Below are positions 16,023-24,860 of a stretch of DNA of 64,000 nucleotides, in pieces (position 1 is the stretch's first letter; the number at the start of each line of letters is the position of its first letter). The notes under the pieces were generated by a model. The model saw only the letters and a program-made list of their open reading frames with translations. It did not search any database and was not told the origin of the DNA. The position numbers and the translations under genes were made by a program. The DNA comes from Arthrobacter sp. AL12 (GTDB lineage Bacteria > Actinomycetota > Actinomycetes > Actinomycetales > Micrococcaceae), in NCBI RefSeq assembly GCF_029960645.1, contig NZ_JASBQY010000013.1, forward strand, positions 1 to 64,000, written 5' to 3'.

Positions 16023-16090
16023 CCGGGTACCCATCCAACTCGCAGCAGGGGCCGTTTTCAGGGCTCATAACGGCCGCAACGGCCAGCCCG

Positions 16091-17314
16091 CTAGTCGAAC
16101 CAGGGGTCCAGCCCGTAGAGCGGGAAGATCTCCTTGCGGGTGGCCATGACCGTCCGGTCCACCTCGTCGTTCGGGTCGAAGCCGACCTCCCAGGAGCGCC
16201 ACCAGAGATCGACGTCGTCGCCCATCATTTCCGGCGCGGCGACCCCGTACTTGTCCCCGTATTTTTCCTTCACGTAGCTGCGCCAGTCCTCCGGCACCGG
16301 GGTGCGCAGCGGGACGGGGCGCCCGGCAGCGATCGCGATCAGGTGGCTCCAGGCCCGCGGCACCACGGTGATGACGTTGTAGCCCCCGCCGCCGGTGGAG
16401 ATCCAGCGGTTCTCGCAGTACCTGGCCGCGAGGTTGCCGATCGCGGTGGCGGCCTCCCGCTGGGCGTCGACGCTGATGTTGAGGTGGGTGAGCGGGTCCA
16501 GCCGGTGGGAGTCGCAGCCGTGCTGGCTCACGATGACCTCGGGCTCGAAGGAGCCCACCAGTTGCGGCACCACGGCGTGGAAGGCGCGCAGCCAGCCGCC
16601 GTCCCCGGTGCCGGCCGGCAGGGCGATGTTCACGGCGCTGCCCTGCGCGTTGGGCCCGCCGATCTCGTTGGCGTAGCCGGTGCCCGGGAACAAGGTCAGC
16701 CCCGTCTCGTGCAGGGAGATCGTCAGCACGCGCGGGTCGTCCCAGAAGATGCTCTGGGTTCCGTCGCCGTGGTGTGCGTCGATGTCGATGTACACCACGC
16801 GCTGCAGACCGCCGTCGAGCAGCCGCTGGATGGCGAGGGCCGCGTCGTTGTAAATGCAGAAGCCGCTCGCTCGCTCGCGGGCCGCGTGGTGCATGCCCCC
16901 GCCGAAGTTCACCGCCCGGACGGCACTGCCGTCCAGGATGGCGGCGGCGGCGAGGAGGGAGCCGCCGGCCAGCCGGGCACTGGCCTCGTGCATCCCGGCG
17001 AAGGCCGGGTCATCCTCGGTGCCGAGACCGCGTTCCAGGTCCGGGGTGCCGGGATCCGCGCTGACGCGCCGCACGGCCGCGACGAACTCGGGGCTGTGGA
17101 CGGTGGCCAGTTCCGCGTCGCTGGCGACGTGCGGGGCCGAGACTGAGACGTGCTCCAGGTCCAGCAGACCGAGGCTTCCGGCCAGCCTGGCGGTGAGCTC
17201 CATCCGCTCCGGGGCCATCGGGTGGCTGTGGCCGAAGTTGTAGGCGGTCATGGAGGGATCCCACACCACCGTCGTTGGCAGTGCGGCCTTGGCGAGCCCG
17301 GGAAGGTATGTCAT
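16091..17314 (-). CDS. acuC: acetoin utilisation-type deacetylase AcuC (class II histone deacetylase fold)
   Basis: A zinc-dependent deacetylase of the arginase/HDAC fold, 407 aa. Visible motifs are the zinc-ligand region VYIDIDAHHGDGTQ, the HGCDSH segment and the C-terminal GGGGYN. In Bacillus and other bacteria AcuC deacetylates acetyl-CoA synthetase, so a functional link to acsA at 51051 is plausible though the genes are not adjacent here. The start is ATG 17314, 7 nt after a TAGCCT -10-like box (plus-strand 17322-17327), suggesting a leaderless mRNA. Confidence 0.9.
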   Translation of the reverse strand: MTYLPGLAKAALPTTVVWDPSMTAYNFGHSHPMAPERMELTARLAGSLGLLDLEHVSVSAPHVASDAELATVHSPEFVAAVRRVSADPGTPDLERGLGTEDDPAFAGMHEASARLAGGSLLAAAAILDGSAVRAVNFGGGMHHAARERASGFCIYNDAALAIQRLLDGGLQRVVYIDIDAHHGDGTQSIFWDDPRVLTISLHETGLTLFPGTGYANEIGGPNAQGSAVNIALPAGTGDGGWLRAFHAVVPQLVGSFEPEVIVSQHGCDSHRLDPLTHLNISVDAQREAATAIGNLAARYCENRWISTGGGGYNVITVVPRAWSHLIAIAAGRPVPLRTPVPEDWRSYVKEKYGDKYGVAAPEMMGDDVDLWWRSWEVGFDPNDEVDRTVMATRKEIFPLYGLDPWFD

Positions 17315-17417
17315 CAATCACAGGCTACCCGAGCGCGGGGTCCCGTCCCCCAGTCATTGCGGGGGGTTTAGTGGTTTACTACTGAAGGAAGCAGTCTCAA
17401 GCGAGGAAAAGCCACAC

Positions 17418-18848
17418 ATGACGCAGAGCCAGTCGAGGTCCCAGAGCCCGGCCAACTGGCAGCCGGGCACTCCGGAGCGGGAAGGCCTGTGGATCTTCAC
17501 ACGCCTCCGCGACTTTGTCGACAACATCGCCAACACGTCCCCGGCCCGCCTCGCCCTGACCGCATTCGGCGCGGTGGTCCTTGTCTTTACTGCCCTGTTG
17601 TCCCTTCCGGTTTCCTCCGCCACCGGTGATTTCACCCCGCTGCACCAGGCCATGTTCACCGCCGTGTCCGCCGTCTGCGTGACGGGGCTGACCGTGGTGT
17701 CCACGGCGGTGCACTGGTCCTTCTTCGGCCAGCTCGTCATCCTGGTCGGCATCTTCGTGGGCGGCCTGGGCACCCTGACCCTGGCGTCCCTGCTGGCCCT
17801 CATGGTGAGCAAGAAGCTGGGTGTCCGCGGCAAGCTGATCGCCCAGGAGGCCATGAACGCCGGCCGCCTTGGTGAAGTGGGCACCCTGCTGCGGATCGTC
17901 ATCGTGACTTCGGTGGTGATCGAGGCCGTGCTGGCGCTGGCGCTGGTCCCCCGGTTCCTGATGCTGGGCGAGAGCTTCGGCCAGGCCGTCTGGCACGGGG
18001 TGTTCTATTCGATTTCGTCGTTCAACAACGCCGGGTTCACCCCGCACTCGGACGGCATCGTCCCGTACGAGACCGATCTGTGGATCCTCGTCCCGCTGAT
18101 GCTCGGCGTCTTCCTCGGCAGCCTGGGCTTCCCCGTGGTGATGGTGCTGCAGCAGAACGGCCTGAACTGGAAGAAGTGGAACCTGCACACCAAGCTGACC
18201 ATCCAGGTCTCGCTGATCCTCCTGGGGGCCGGGACCGTGCTGTGGGGGCTGATGGAATGGGATAACCTGCGGACCATCGGCGGCATGAGCGTCGGGGACA
18301 AGATCACTCATTCGCTGTTTGCTTCCGTGATGACCCGCTCCGGCGGCTTCAACCTGGTGGACCAGAACCAGTTGGACTCCACCACCATGCTCCTGACCGA
18401 CGCCCTCATGTTCGCCGGCGGAGGTTCGGCGTCGACGGCGGGCGGCATCAAGGTGACCACGATCGCCGTGATGTTCCTGGCTATCGCGGCCGAGGCCCGC
18501 GGCGACTCCGACGTGAAGGTCTACGGCCGCACCATCCCCGAGGGCACCATGCGGGTGGCCATCTCGGTTATTGTCGCCGGCGCCTCCCTCGTCGCTGTCT
18601 CGGCCATGCTGCTGCTCCACATCAGCGGCGCGTCGCTGGACCGGGTGCTCTTTGAAACCATTTCCGCCTTCGCCACGGTGGGGCTCAGCACGAACCTCAG
18701 TGCCGAGCTGCCGCCGTCGGGCGTTTACGTCCTCACCGCCCTGATGTTCGCCGGGCGTGTCGGGACCGTCACCCTTGCCGCTGCACTGGCCCTGCGCCAG
18801 CGCAGCCAGCTGTACCACTACCCGGAAGAGAGACCGATCATTGGCTAG
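17418..18848 (+). CDS. TrkH/KtrB-type potassium channel subunit
   Basis: Membrane subunit of a K+ uptake system, 476 aa. It has four pseudo-repeated pore loops, each with the selectivity-filter glycine: VCVTGLTVV, NNAGFTPHS, TRSGGFNLVD and ATVGLSTNLS. Start chosen at ATG 17418 (MTQSQSRSQ); the frame is open upstream into the divergent gene's promoter. Its stop codon overlaps the next gene, a TrkA/KtrA-type regulator. The compact size fits KtrB better than the longer enterobacterial TrkH. Confidence 0.92.
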   Translation: MTQSQSRSQSPANWQPGTPEREGLWIFTRLRDFVDNIANTSPARLALTAFGAVVLVFTALLSLPVSSATGDFTPLHQAMFTAVSAVCVTGLTVVSTAVHWSFFGQLVILVGIFVGGLGTLTLASLLALMVSKKLGVRGKLIAQEAMNAGRLGEVGTLLRIVIVTSVVIEAVLALALVPRFLMLGESFGQAVWHGVFYSISSFNNAGFTPHSDGIVPYETDLWILVPLMLGVFLGSLGFPVVMVLQQNGLNWKKWNLHTKLTIQVSLILLGAGTVLWGLMEWDNLRTIGGMSVGDKITHSLFASVMTRSGGFNLVDQNQLDSTTMLLTDALMFAGGGSASTAGGIKVTTIAVMFLAIAAEARGDSDVKVYGRTIPEGTMRVAISVIVAGASLVAVSAMLLLHISGASLDRVLFETISAFATVGLSTNLSAELPPSGVYVLTALMFAGRVGTVTLAAALALRQRSQLYHYPEERPIIG

Positions 18849-19527
18849 TTCCTCAGGCGCCGTCAACCGTCCCGCCCACAATGCCCCCGTGCTGGTGATC
18901 GGGCTGGGCCGTTTCGGCGCCTCCACCGCCGAACAGCTCGTCAAGCAGGGCCGCGAGGTGCTGGCCATCGAACGCGACCGGAACCTCGTGCAGAAGTGGT
19001 CCAGCACCCTGACCCACGTCGTGGAGGCCGACGCCACCAATATCGATGCGCTCCGCCAGCTCGGCGCGCAGGAGTTCAGCTCCGCCGTCGTGGGGGTGGG
19101 CACCTCGATTGAATCCTCGGTGCTGATCACCGTGAACCTCGTGGACCTCGGCATCGAGCACCTCTGGGTCAAGGCGATCACGCCCTCGCACGGCAAGATC
19201 CTGACCCGGATCGGCGCCAACCACGTGATCTACCCGGAGGCCGACGCCGGTGTCCGCGCCGCGCACCTGGTCTCCGGCCGGATGCTTGACTTCATCGAGT
19301 TCGACGACGACTTCGCGATCGTGAAAATGTATCCGCCGCGCGAAACCGTGGGCTTCACCCTGGACGAATCCAAGGTCCGGTCCAAGTACGGCGTCACGAT
19401 CGTGGGCGTCAAGTCCCCGGGCGAGGACTTCACCTACGCCCGGCCGGAGACGAAGGTGTCCTCCCGGGACATGCTCATTGTTTCCGGGCACGTGGACCTG
19501 CTGGAGAGGTTCGCCGCCCGGCCGTAG
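18841..19527 (+). CDS. TrkA/KtrA-type potassium uptake regulatory subunit
   Basis: Cytoplasmic RCK gating protein of 228 aa. It has an N-terminal nucleotide-binding Rossmann domain (VLVIGLGRFGASTAEQLVKQG, then the acidic ribose-binding ERD) and a C-terminal TrkA-C domain from about residue 140. The likely start is TTG 18841, which overlaps the last two codons of the channel gene, with GGAAGAG upstream. No later start would keep the first beta strand. It forms a two-gene operon with the preceding pore subunit. Confidence 0.92.
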   Translation: MASSSGAVNRPAHNAPVLVIGLGRFGASTAEQLVKQGREVLAIERDRNLVQKWSSTLTHVVEADATNIDALRQLGAQEFSSAVVGVGTSIESSVLITVNLVDLGIEHLWVKAITPSHGKILTRIGANHVIYPEADAGVRAAHLVSGRMLDFIEFDDDFAIVKMYPPRETVGFTLDESKVRSKYGVTIVGVKSPGEDFTYARPETKVSSRDMLIVSGHVDLLERFAARP

Positions 19528-19568
19528 CGGCGCCGTACCGTGCGGGAAGACCGACGCACGTCGGCATC

Positions 19569-19606
19569 GAGACGGGTCGCGCGTCATGAGACGGGTTGCG
19601 CGTCGA
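19569..19606. repeat. short 19-bp direct repeat downstream of the potassium operon
   Basis: GAGACGGGTCGCGCGTC and GAGACGGGTTGCGCGTC lie in tandem at a 19-bp period. The gap 19528-19668 contains no gene that I can support. Confidence 0.55.
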
Positions 19607-19668
19607 CTTCGCCGCGTCGTTTCCGCGGAGTGGACGCTGCGCTGTCCGGGGCACGAGCCACCCCGCTG

Positions 19669-20253
19669 TCAGTGCCCGGCGGTCTTCGCAGCCTTCGCAG
19701 CAGCTTTGGCCGCCTGCTTGCTGGCCCGCACCTTGCTCAGCGACTCCGGATCCACAATGTCAGCGACGGACAGGAAGGCGTTCTCCTGACCATAGTGCCC
19801 GGCGGCCTCGCGCCAGCCTTCAGCCCTCAGGCCACACCGCTTCCCCAGCAGCGCCAGGAAGATCTTCGCTTTTTGCTCGCCAAATCCGGGCAATGCCTTG
19901 AGCCGGCGCAGCACCTCCGGCCCGTCGGGGTCACCCTGCGTCCAGATGGCAGTAGCGTCGCCGCCCCATTCGTTCTGCACCGTCTCGGCAAGGGACTGGA
20001 CGCGGCCGGCCATGGATCCGGGGAACCGGTGGACGGCCGGGCTCTCTTTGAACATCTCGACGAACTTTTGCGGATCGTAGCCGGCGATCGCGGCCGGATC
20101 CATGGAGCCGATGCGGGTCCGGATTTTCTCCGGACCGGCAAAGGCCGATTCCATGGTCACCTGTTGGTCAAGCAGCATGCCGGTGAGCAGCGCAAACGCG
20201 TCGTCGCTGAGTAGTTTGTCGGCCGCGGGGTCCCCTGTGATGTGCAGTTCCAT
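19669..20253 (-). CDS. HhH-GPD base-excision repair-type protein
   Basis: A 194-aa protein related to the HhH-GPD DNA glycosylase superfamily. It contains an HhH motif (LKALPGFGEQKAKIFLALL) and an N-terminal helical region (FALLTGMLLDQQVTME) typical of an actinobacterial HhH-GPD subfamily. The glycosylase catalytic Lys/Asp pattern of Nth/MutY is not obvious, and there is no Fe-S cluster, so activity is uncertain. The C terminus is a Lys/Ala-rich tail. ATG 20253 is chosen because AGGA is 8 nt upstream. It lies 50 bp downstream of proC on the same strand. Confidence 0.82.
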   Translation of the reverse strand: MELHITGDPAADKLLSDDAFALLTGMLLDQQVTMESAFAGPEKIRTRIGSMDPAAIAGYDPQKFVEMFKESPAVHRFPGSMAGRVQSLAETVQNEWGGDATAIWTQGDPDGPEVLRRLKALPGFGEQKAKIFLALLGKRCGLRAEGWREAAGHYGQENAFLSVADIVDPESLSKVRASKQAAKAAAKAAKTAGH

Positions 20254-20303
20254 GCGTCCCATCCTGCCATCCGGTCCGCTGTGCGTCATCGGTGGCGCCA
20301 TCG

Positions 20304-21137
20304 TTAGCCGAGCTGCTTGGTGATCTCCGCGGCCCTTTCGGCGGCGGCGCGGGCGCCGTCGGCGATGATCGAGGGCAGGCCGCGCGCGTCAAAGGTCGCG
20401 ATGGCCCGTTCGGTGGTTCCGTTGGGGCTGGTGACGGACTTGCGCAGCGCCGTCGGATCCGCACCCGCTTCGGCCAGCATGAAACCCGCCCCGGCGACGG
20501 TTTCCCGGGCAATCAGCAGCGACAGCTCACGGTCCAGTCCGAGTTCGACGCCGGCGTCGGCCATCGCTTCGACCAGGTAGAACGCGTATGCCGGGCCGGA
20601 GCCGCTGATCGCGGACAGCGCATCGACCTGGTCTTCGGGAATTTCGACGACGGTGCCCGCCGAGGCCAGGAGGTCCTTGGCGAGCTGGAGCTGGGCCGGG
20701 GAGCAGTGGGTGCCCGCCGACACGGAGATGACACCCCGGCCCAGCTGCGCCGGGGTGTTGGGCATGCTCCGGATCACGGGCTGCCCTGCCGGCAGGGCCG
20801 CTTCCAGCTGCTCCAGCGACACGGCGGCGGCGACGCTGATGACGATCGTGTCCGGTGCCAGCGAGCCGCCGATCTCACGGGCCAGATCCGCGATGCCCAC
20901 GGGTTTGACGCCCAGAATCACGACGCCGGAGCCGGTGGCCGCCTGTCTATTGTTATCCGGCTCTTCGGCGCCGGCGATGGCCGTGATGCCGTGATGCCGT
21001 TTGGCCAGCTGGTCGGCGCGTTCAGCGCGGCGGACCGTGGCGACGATGTCCGCCGGGTCGGTGCCGCCGGCGATCAGGCCGCCCAGGATGGCCTCGTTCA
21101 TTGATCCACAGCCCAGGAATGCGATTCGGTTGCTCAT
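20304..21137 (-). CDS. proC: pyrroline-5-carboxylate reductase
   Basis: Reduces 1-pyrroline-5-carboxylate to L-proline with NAD(P)H, the last step of proline synthesis. The 277-aa sequence has the N-terminal Rossmann motif AFLGCGSMNEAILGG and the C-terminal P5CR signature region SGSGPAYAFYLVEAMADAGVELGL. The ATG at 21137 follows a G-rich ribosome-binding stretch. In M. tuberculosis proC neighbours ppx and the bS22 pair. Here those genes are also in the window but spread over 14 kb. Confidence 0.95.
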   Translation of the reverse strand: MSNRIAFLGCGSMNEAILGGLIAGGTDPADIVATVRRAERADQLAKRHHGITAIAGAEEPDNNRQAATGSGVVILGVKPVGIADLAREIGGSLAPDTIVISVAAAVSLEQLEAALPAGQPVIRSMPNTPAQLGRGVISVSAGTHCSPAQLQLAKDLLASAGTVVEIPEDQVDALSAISGSGPAYAFYLVEAMADAGVELGLDRELSLLIARETVAGAGFMLAEAGADPTALRKSVTSPNGTTERAIATFDARGLPSIIADGARAAAERAAEITKQLG

Positions 21138-21239
21138 GCCCCCATCATTGCAGTCCGGCCCGATTCCCAGCCAGCTCCCATCTTCGGGTCAGGGTCTTCA
21201 CAAACTCCGGAACTAACGTAGTGCTTACCTCATTGAGGG

Positions 21240-21412
21240 TGCGAGTGATGCGGCAGGCATGCGGATGTCTGCCCGGCACCGGTGGTCTGCAGCGGGTTTC
21301 CCCCATTTTCCCGCAGCGGACCGCCGGTGCCTTCGCCGTTAACGGGCGGCCACCCCGGCAGTCCTGCGGCAGCCTCCCCGGCAGACATACGGCTCCATTG
21401 CGGAAGCCCTGA
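21240..21412. repeat. long imperfect fold-back element between proC and the sigma pseudogene
   Basis: The 295-bp gap 21138-21432 contains nested inverted repeats. GATGTCTGCC (about 21262) faces GGCAGACAT (about 21379). Inside them, CACCGGTGGTCTGCAGCGGG (about 21276) faces CCCGCAGCGGACCGCCGGTG (about 21311), with three mismatches. I see no ORF I would call. It could be a structured RNA end, a double terminator or a MITE-like palindromic element. Confidence 0.5.
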
Positions 21413-21432
21413 GTTTTCGGCGCTTGACCGAT

Positions 21433-22612
21433 TCAGTCCGGGTCCGGCCTCGCCCCGCGCAACCTGGACTCACGCTGCCGGGAATCGCGCAGCCGGGACT
21501 CAAGGAATGTCCTGTCGGCGGCGTTTCCGGCCAGCTGCAGCGCCGCGTCGTACGCTGCGGCCGCCTCACCGTTGCGCTCCAGCCGGGCCAGGAATTCGGC
21601 CCGGACTGCGTGGAACGGGGAGTAGCCCTCGAGCCCGAGCGCGTCGACGAGGCGCAGGGCAGGTTCTGGGCCCTCCAGCTCGGCCAGTGCGACCGCCCGG
21701 TTGAGGGCCACGACAGCTCCGGGCGCGAGTTCAAGGAGCCGGTCGTACAGCCGGAGGATCTGCCGCCAGTCCGTGGCGCCGCCGTCGGGCACATCGCTGT
21801 GGACCGCACTGATGGCTGCTTGGAGCTGGTACGGTCCGGGCTGGTTCCGCCACAGGCACTGCCGCACCAGGTCCTGGCCCTCCGCGATCAGGGCACGGTC
21901 CCACAAGCGTCGGTCCTGGTCCGCCAGGAGCACCGGGCCGCCGCCGGCTTCCCGCGCGGCGCGCCGTGACTCGGTCAGCAGCATCAGTGCCAGCAGGCCC
22001 ATAACTTCGGCTTCGTCCGGCATCAGCGTGGCCAGCAGCCGGCCCAGCCGGATCGCTTCCGGGCAGAGGTCCTCCCGGATGAGCGGACCGCCGGAACTGG
22101 CGCAGTAACCCTCGTTGAAGATGAGGTACACCACCGCGAGAACCGGCGGCAGGCGCGCCGGAAGGTCCGCCCCGCCCGGCACCCCGTCCGGAATCCTGAC
22201 ATCCCGGATTTTCGCCTTGGCCCGCACCAGGCGCTGGGCCATGGTGGGTTCGGGCACCAGGAAGGCGCGCCGGGGACCGGGCGGCCTGCAGCCGCGCGGC
22301 CGTGAGTCGCCGCGCCCGGCTTCCCGGCGCAGCCGGTCGGTCGCCCGGTTCCTGGCCGTGGTGATGATCCAGCCCGCGGGGCTCGGCGGGAGGCCGGGTG
22401 AAGGGCCAGTGCCGGACGGCGAGCGTGAAGGCTTCCTGGACGGCGTCCTCGGCGGCGTCGATTTCCCCGAGGACGCGGGTCAGGACGGCGACGGCCCGCC
22501 CGTACTCCTTCCGGAAGACGCCGGCAATGTCCGCCTCCGTCGCCGTTCCCCCGGCGGGCACTGGCGCCCCGGTGTGTTCCGGCGGCGGCGCAGGCGCTGT
22601 TTCGCTGACCAT
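21433..22612 (-). pseudogene. degraded ECF-type RNA polymerase sigma factor (SigJ/ECF42-like)
   Basis: Two reading frames make up one broken gene. The 5' part, from ATG 22612, encodes the region 2 helices (EYGRAVAVLTRVLGEIDAAEDAVQEAFTLAVRHWPF). Removing one C from the CCC at about 22399-22401 restores the frame to GLPPSPAGWIITTARNRATDRLRRE, the conserved family sequence. After RREA the sequence jumps through ~17 unrelated residues to RAFLVPEPTMAQRLVRAKAKI. About 50 residues normally lying between these blocks, including the first half of the region 4 DNA-binding motif, are missing. The large C-terminal TPR-like domain (LAVVYLIFNEGY onward) is intact. Loss of region 4 means it is unlikely to act as a sigma factor even if the frameshift were a sequencing error. 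Confidence 0.85.
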
Positions 22613-22623
22613 CCGGGGCGTGC

Positions 22624-22965
22624 CTAGTGCTGGATGGGTCGCACTTCGATGGGAAGGGTGGCGGCGCGGGCCAGTTTTTCGGCCCAGCCAAGGGCTGCGT
22701 CGAGGTCCTCGGCCTCGATGATGGTGAACCCGCCGAGGTGCTCCTTGGCTTCGGCGAAGGGACCGTCGGTAATGAGCACGTCGGTGCCCCGTTGCCGCAC
22801 GACGGTGGCGGCCTCGGCGGGATGCAGCCCGGCGGCGAACACCCAGGCGCCGGCTTCCTTCATCTCGCCGTTCAGGGCCTCGACGTCCCGCATGATCGGC
22901 TCCAGGAACTCCGGGGCCGGGGCCGGGCCAACGGGCTGGTACACGCTGAGCAGGTACTGTGCCAT
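22624..22965 (-). CDS. YCII-related domain protein
   Basis: A small dimeric alpha/beta barrel protein of 113 aa. The YCII core is MAQYLLSVYQPVG, then DGPFAEAKEHLGGFTIIEAED with its conserved aspartate and histidine. GGAGG 9 nt before ATG 22965 sets the start. Genes of this type commonly precede this sigma factor class, and the usual pair is seen here (gap 11 bp). Because the sigma gene is broken, this partner may be an orphan. Biochemical role unknown. Confidence 0.9.
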   Translation of the reverse strand: MAQYLLSVYQPVGPAPAPEFLEPIMRDVEALNGEMKEAGAWVFAAGLHPAEAATVVRQRGTDVLITDGPFAEAKEHLGGFTIIEAEDLDAALGWAEKLARAATLPIEVRPIQH

Positions 22966-23081
22966 GGTGCTGTCCTCCTTGACGATTCGGCCGGTCCAGT
23001 ACCGGCCTCTCACCCATTAGACGAACGGCCTGCCCCCGGATCTACAAATCACTGCCGGCAGTCAGGCCTCCGGGGAAGCCG

Positions 23082-24125
23082 TCACCGGGCGCCGGCTGAC
23101 TGGGATTTCGATGCGTCCGATGCCTCTGTATCGGGCGACTGCGGCCTCGCGGGATGGTCGGTCTGGGTCACGTGGGGTGCGGGATCCAGGGGCCCCTCGA
23201 AGACCAGCTGATCCAGCCGGCGGAGGATCAGGCCTTCGCGGAGTGCCCAGGGGCAGATCTCCATGCTCGGGAACTCGAACATCTCCAGGGCCGCTTCGGC
23301 CACCAGGGCCCCGGCCAGGAGCTGGGGGGCACGGGCTTCCGAGACACCGGGAAGGTTCAGCCGGTCCTCCACCTCCATGGCCGAGATGCGCTGCGCCCAG
23401 AGGCCCAGGTCCGTGGCGAACAGTTCACGCTTGACGTAGGGGCCCGCGGCGCTGGGCGCGGCCCCGGCGATCCGTGCCAGCGAGCGGAAGGTCTTGGAGG
23501 TGCCAGCGACGTGGTTTGCCGTGCCCAGCTTCGCGAAGTCGCGCACCACAGGCTTGAGCGTGGTCCGGATATAGCGGCGAAGTTCCTTCACGCTTTTGGC
23601 CGAGGGCGGGTCTTCCTGCAGCCAGTCCCGGGTGAGCCGGCTCGCGCCGAGCGGGACGGAGGTCGCGAGTTCGGGGAGTTCATCCTCCCCGTAGGCCATC
23701 TCGAAGGAGCCGCCGCCGATGTCGAGGTTCAGGATGGGGCCGACGCCCCAGCCGTACCAGCGGCGGACGGCGAAGAACGTCATCGAGGCCTCTTCGCTGC
23801 CGGTCAGTTCCCGCAACGTCACGGTGGTCTCATGCTTGACCCGCGCCAGCACGGCCGGGCCATTGGTTGCCTCGCGGATGGCGGAGGTACAGAACGCCAG
23901 CAGGTCTTCGGCCTTGTGCTTGGCTGCGAATTCCCACGCTTCGAGGACGAACTCGATCAGCTCATGCTGGCCTTCGTCGTTGATGCTGCCGTCGCTCTCG
24001 AGGAACTGCACGAGGGAGAGCGGGCGCTTGTGCGAGGCGAAGGGCACGGGGCGCGCACCGGGGTGGGCATCCACGAGCAGGAGGTGGACGGTGTTTGATC
24101 CAATATCGAGGACGCCAAGACGCAT
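23082..24125 (-). CDS. Ppx/GppA family exopolyphosphatase
   Basis: Hydrolyses polyphosphate or pppGpp; members belong to the ASKHA (actin-like ATPase) fold. The 347-aa protein shows the phosphate-1 loop LGVLDIGSNTVHLLL at the N terminus and the phosphate-2 loop LDIGGGSFEMAYG near residue 140. The start is ATG 24125 (MRLGVLDIG); the longer open frame adds a poorly conserved leader. The length matches the short mycobacterial Ppx (Rv0496), which also lies near proC. Which substrate it prefers cannot be read from sequence. Confidence 0.92.
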   Translation of the reverse strand: MRLGVLDIGSNTVHLLLVDAHPGARPVPFASHKRPLSLVQFLESDGSINDEGQHELIEFVLEAWEFAAKHKAEDLLAFCTSAIREATNGPAVLARVKHETTVTLRELTGSEEASMTFFAVRRWYGWGVGPILNLDIGGGSFEMAYGEDELPELATSVPLGASRLTRDWLQEDPPSAKSVKELRRYIRTTLKPVVRDFAKLGTANHVAGTSKTFRSLARIAGAAPSAAGPYVKRELFATDLGLWAQRISAMEVEDRLNLPGVSEARAPQLLAGALVAEAALEMFEFPSMEICPWALREGLILRRLDQLVFEGPLDPAPHVTQTDHPARPQSPDTEASDASKSQSAGAR

Positions 24126-24189
24126 AGTGCCATTATTGCCCCGGGGCACACGGCCCGCCTAACGGGCCGGAAGCGCCCCTGTCATCGGC

Positions 24190-24639
24190 TCAGGCCTGGT
24201 GTTCCGGGCCGGGGGCGTCTTCGGCGTCGTCCGTGGGCTTGAAGTCGCGGCGGATGTTCGCCACGCCTTCCGGATCGATTTCGAAGCCGAAGGCCGCACC
24301 GGGGTTGATGACCATGCCGAGGTCGTCGCCGAGGTTGCCCAGGATCGCGGCGCCCTGCGTGCCGAGCACGTTGGGGGCGGCGGCCAGGTACTGCTCGGTG
24401 ACGCGGCTCGGGTGGGAGAACACGGCAAGGACAGGCTTGCCGGCGGAGTTGGCCAGCACCAGCGGCTCGACCTGGTCATCGGCGCCTTCGAGCGCGTCGG
24501 AGCTAACGATGTAAACCTCGTTGTTGAGGAAGGCCAGGATGACGTCAACGGGGTTGGCGTCGGGATCCTCCCCCTTGGCAAGCTGCTCTTCGAGGTCGTT
24601 CAGCGGCCGGAGGTCCAAGTGATCGGGCTGTTCAGTCAT
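24190..24639 (-). CDS. SseB-family N-terminal domain protein
   Basis: A 149-aa acidic, soluble protein. Its central part (LEEQLAKGEDPDANPVDVILAFLNNEVYIVSSD through PVLAVFSHPSRV and LGMVINPGAAFGFEI) fits the SseB N-terminal domain found singly or doubled in many actinobacterial proteins of unknown role. There is no signal peptide or membrane segment. It is codirectional with ppx, 64 bp upstream of it. It is named for an enterobacterial protein but there is no evidence of a shared function. Confidence 0.8.
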   Translation of the reverse strand: MTEQPDHLDLRPLNDLEEQLAKGEDPDANPVDVILAFLNNEVYIVSSDALEGADDQVEPLVLANSAGKPVLAVFSHPSRVTEQYLAAAPNVLGTQGAAILGNLGDDLGMVINPGAAFGFEIDPEGVANIRRDFKPTDDAEDAPGPEHQA

Positions 24640-24679
24640 GTCTCTACTCGATCACGTTGCGCCCGGGTCCGCAAACGCG

Positions 24680-24843
24680 AAATCGCCGGAAACGCATGGA
24701 TTCGCCGGAAACTTCCGGCGACTCCGCACGCTTCCGGCGACCTCGGCGCACCAGGGCCGACTCCTGCCGGCGACTCCGCACGCTTCCGGCGACTCCGGCG
24801 CACCAGGGCTACTCCTGCCGGCGACTCCGGCGCGCATGGGGGC
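24680..24843. repeat. 51-52-bp intergenic tandem repeats built on CCGGCGACTCC
   Basis: Units begin at 24715, 24767 and 24818. The first two share nearly the whole pattern CCGGCGACTCCGCACGCTTC through CGCACCAGGGC and CTCCTG, and the third is cut short. GCCGGAAAC copies precede them. The 221-bp gap between topA and sseB otherwise holds no gene. Confidence 0.8.
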
Positions 24844-24860
24844 GGCCGGGCGCGGCGGGC

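Noticed and set aside
21249..21412. Short ORF in the fold-back region
   Set aside because: No start signal, no family resemblance, and the sequence is better explained by inverted repeats.
24680..24843. CRISPR array
   Set aside because: Repeats are directly abutting with similar 'spacers', only two to three units, and no cas genes are present.
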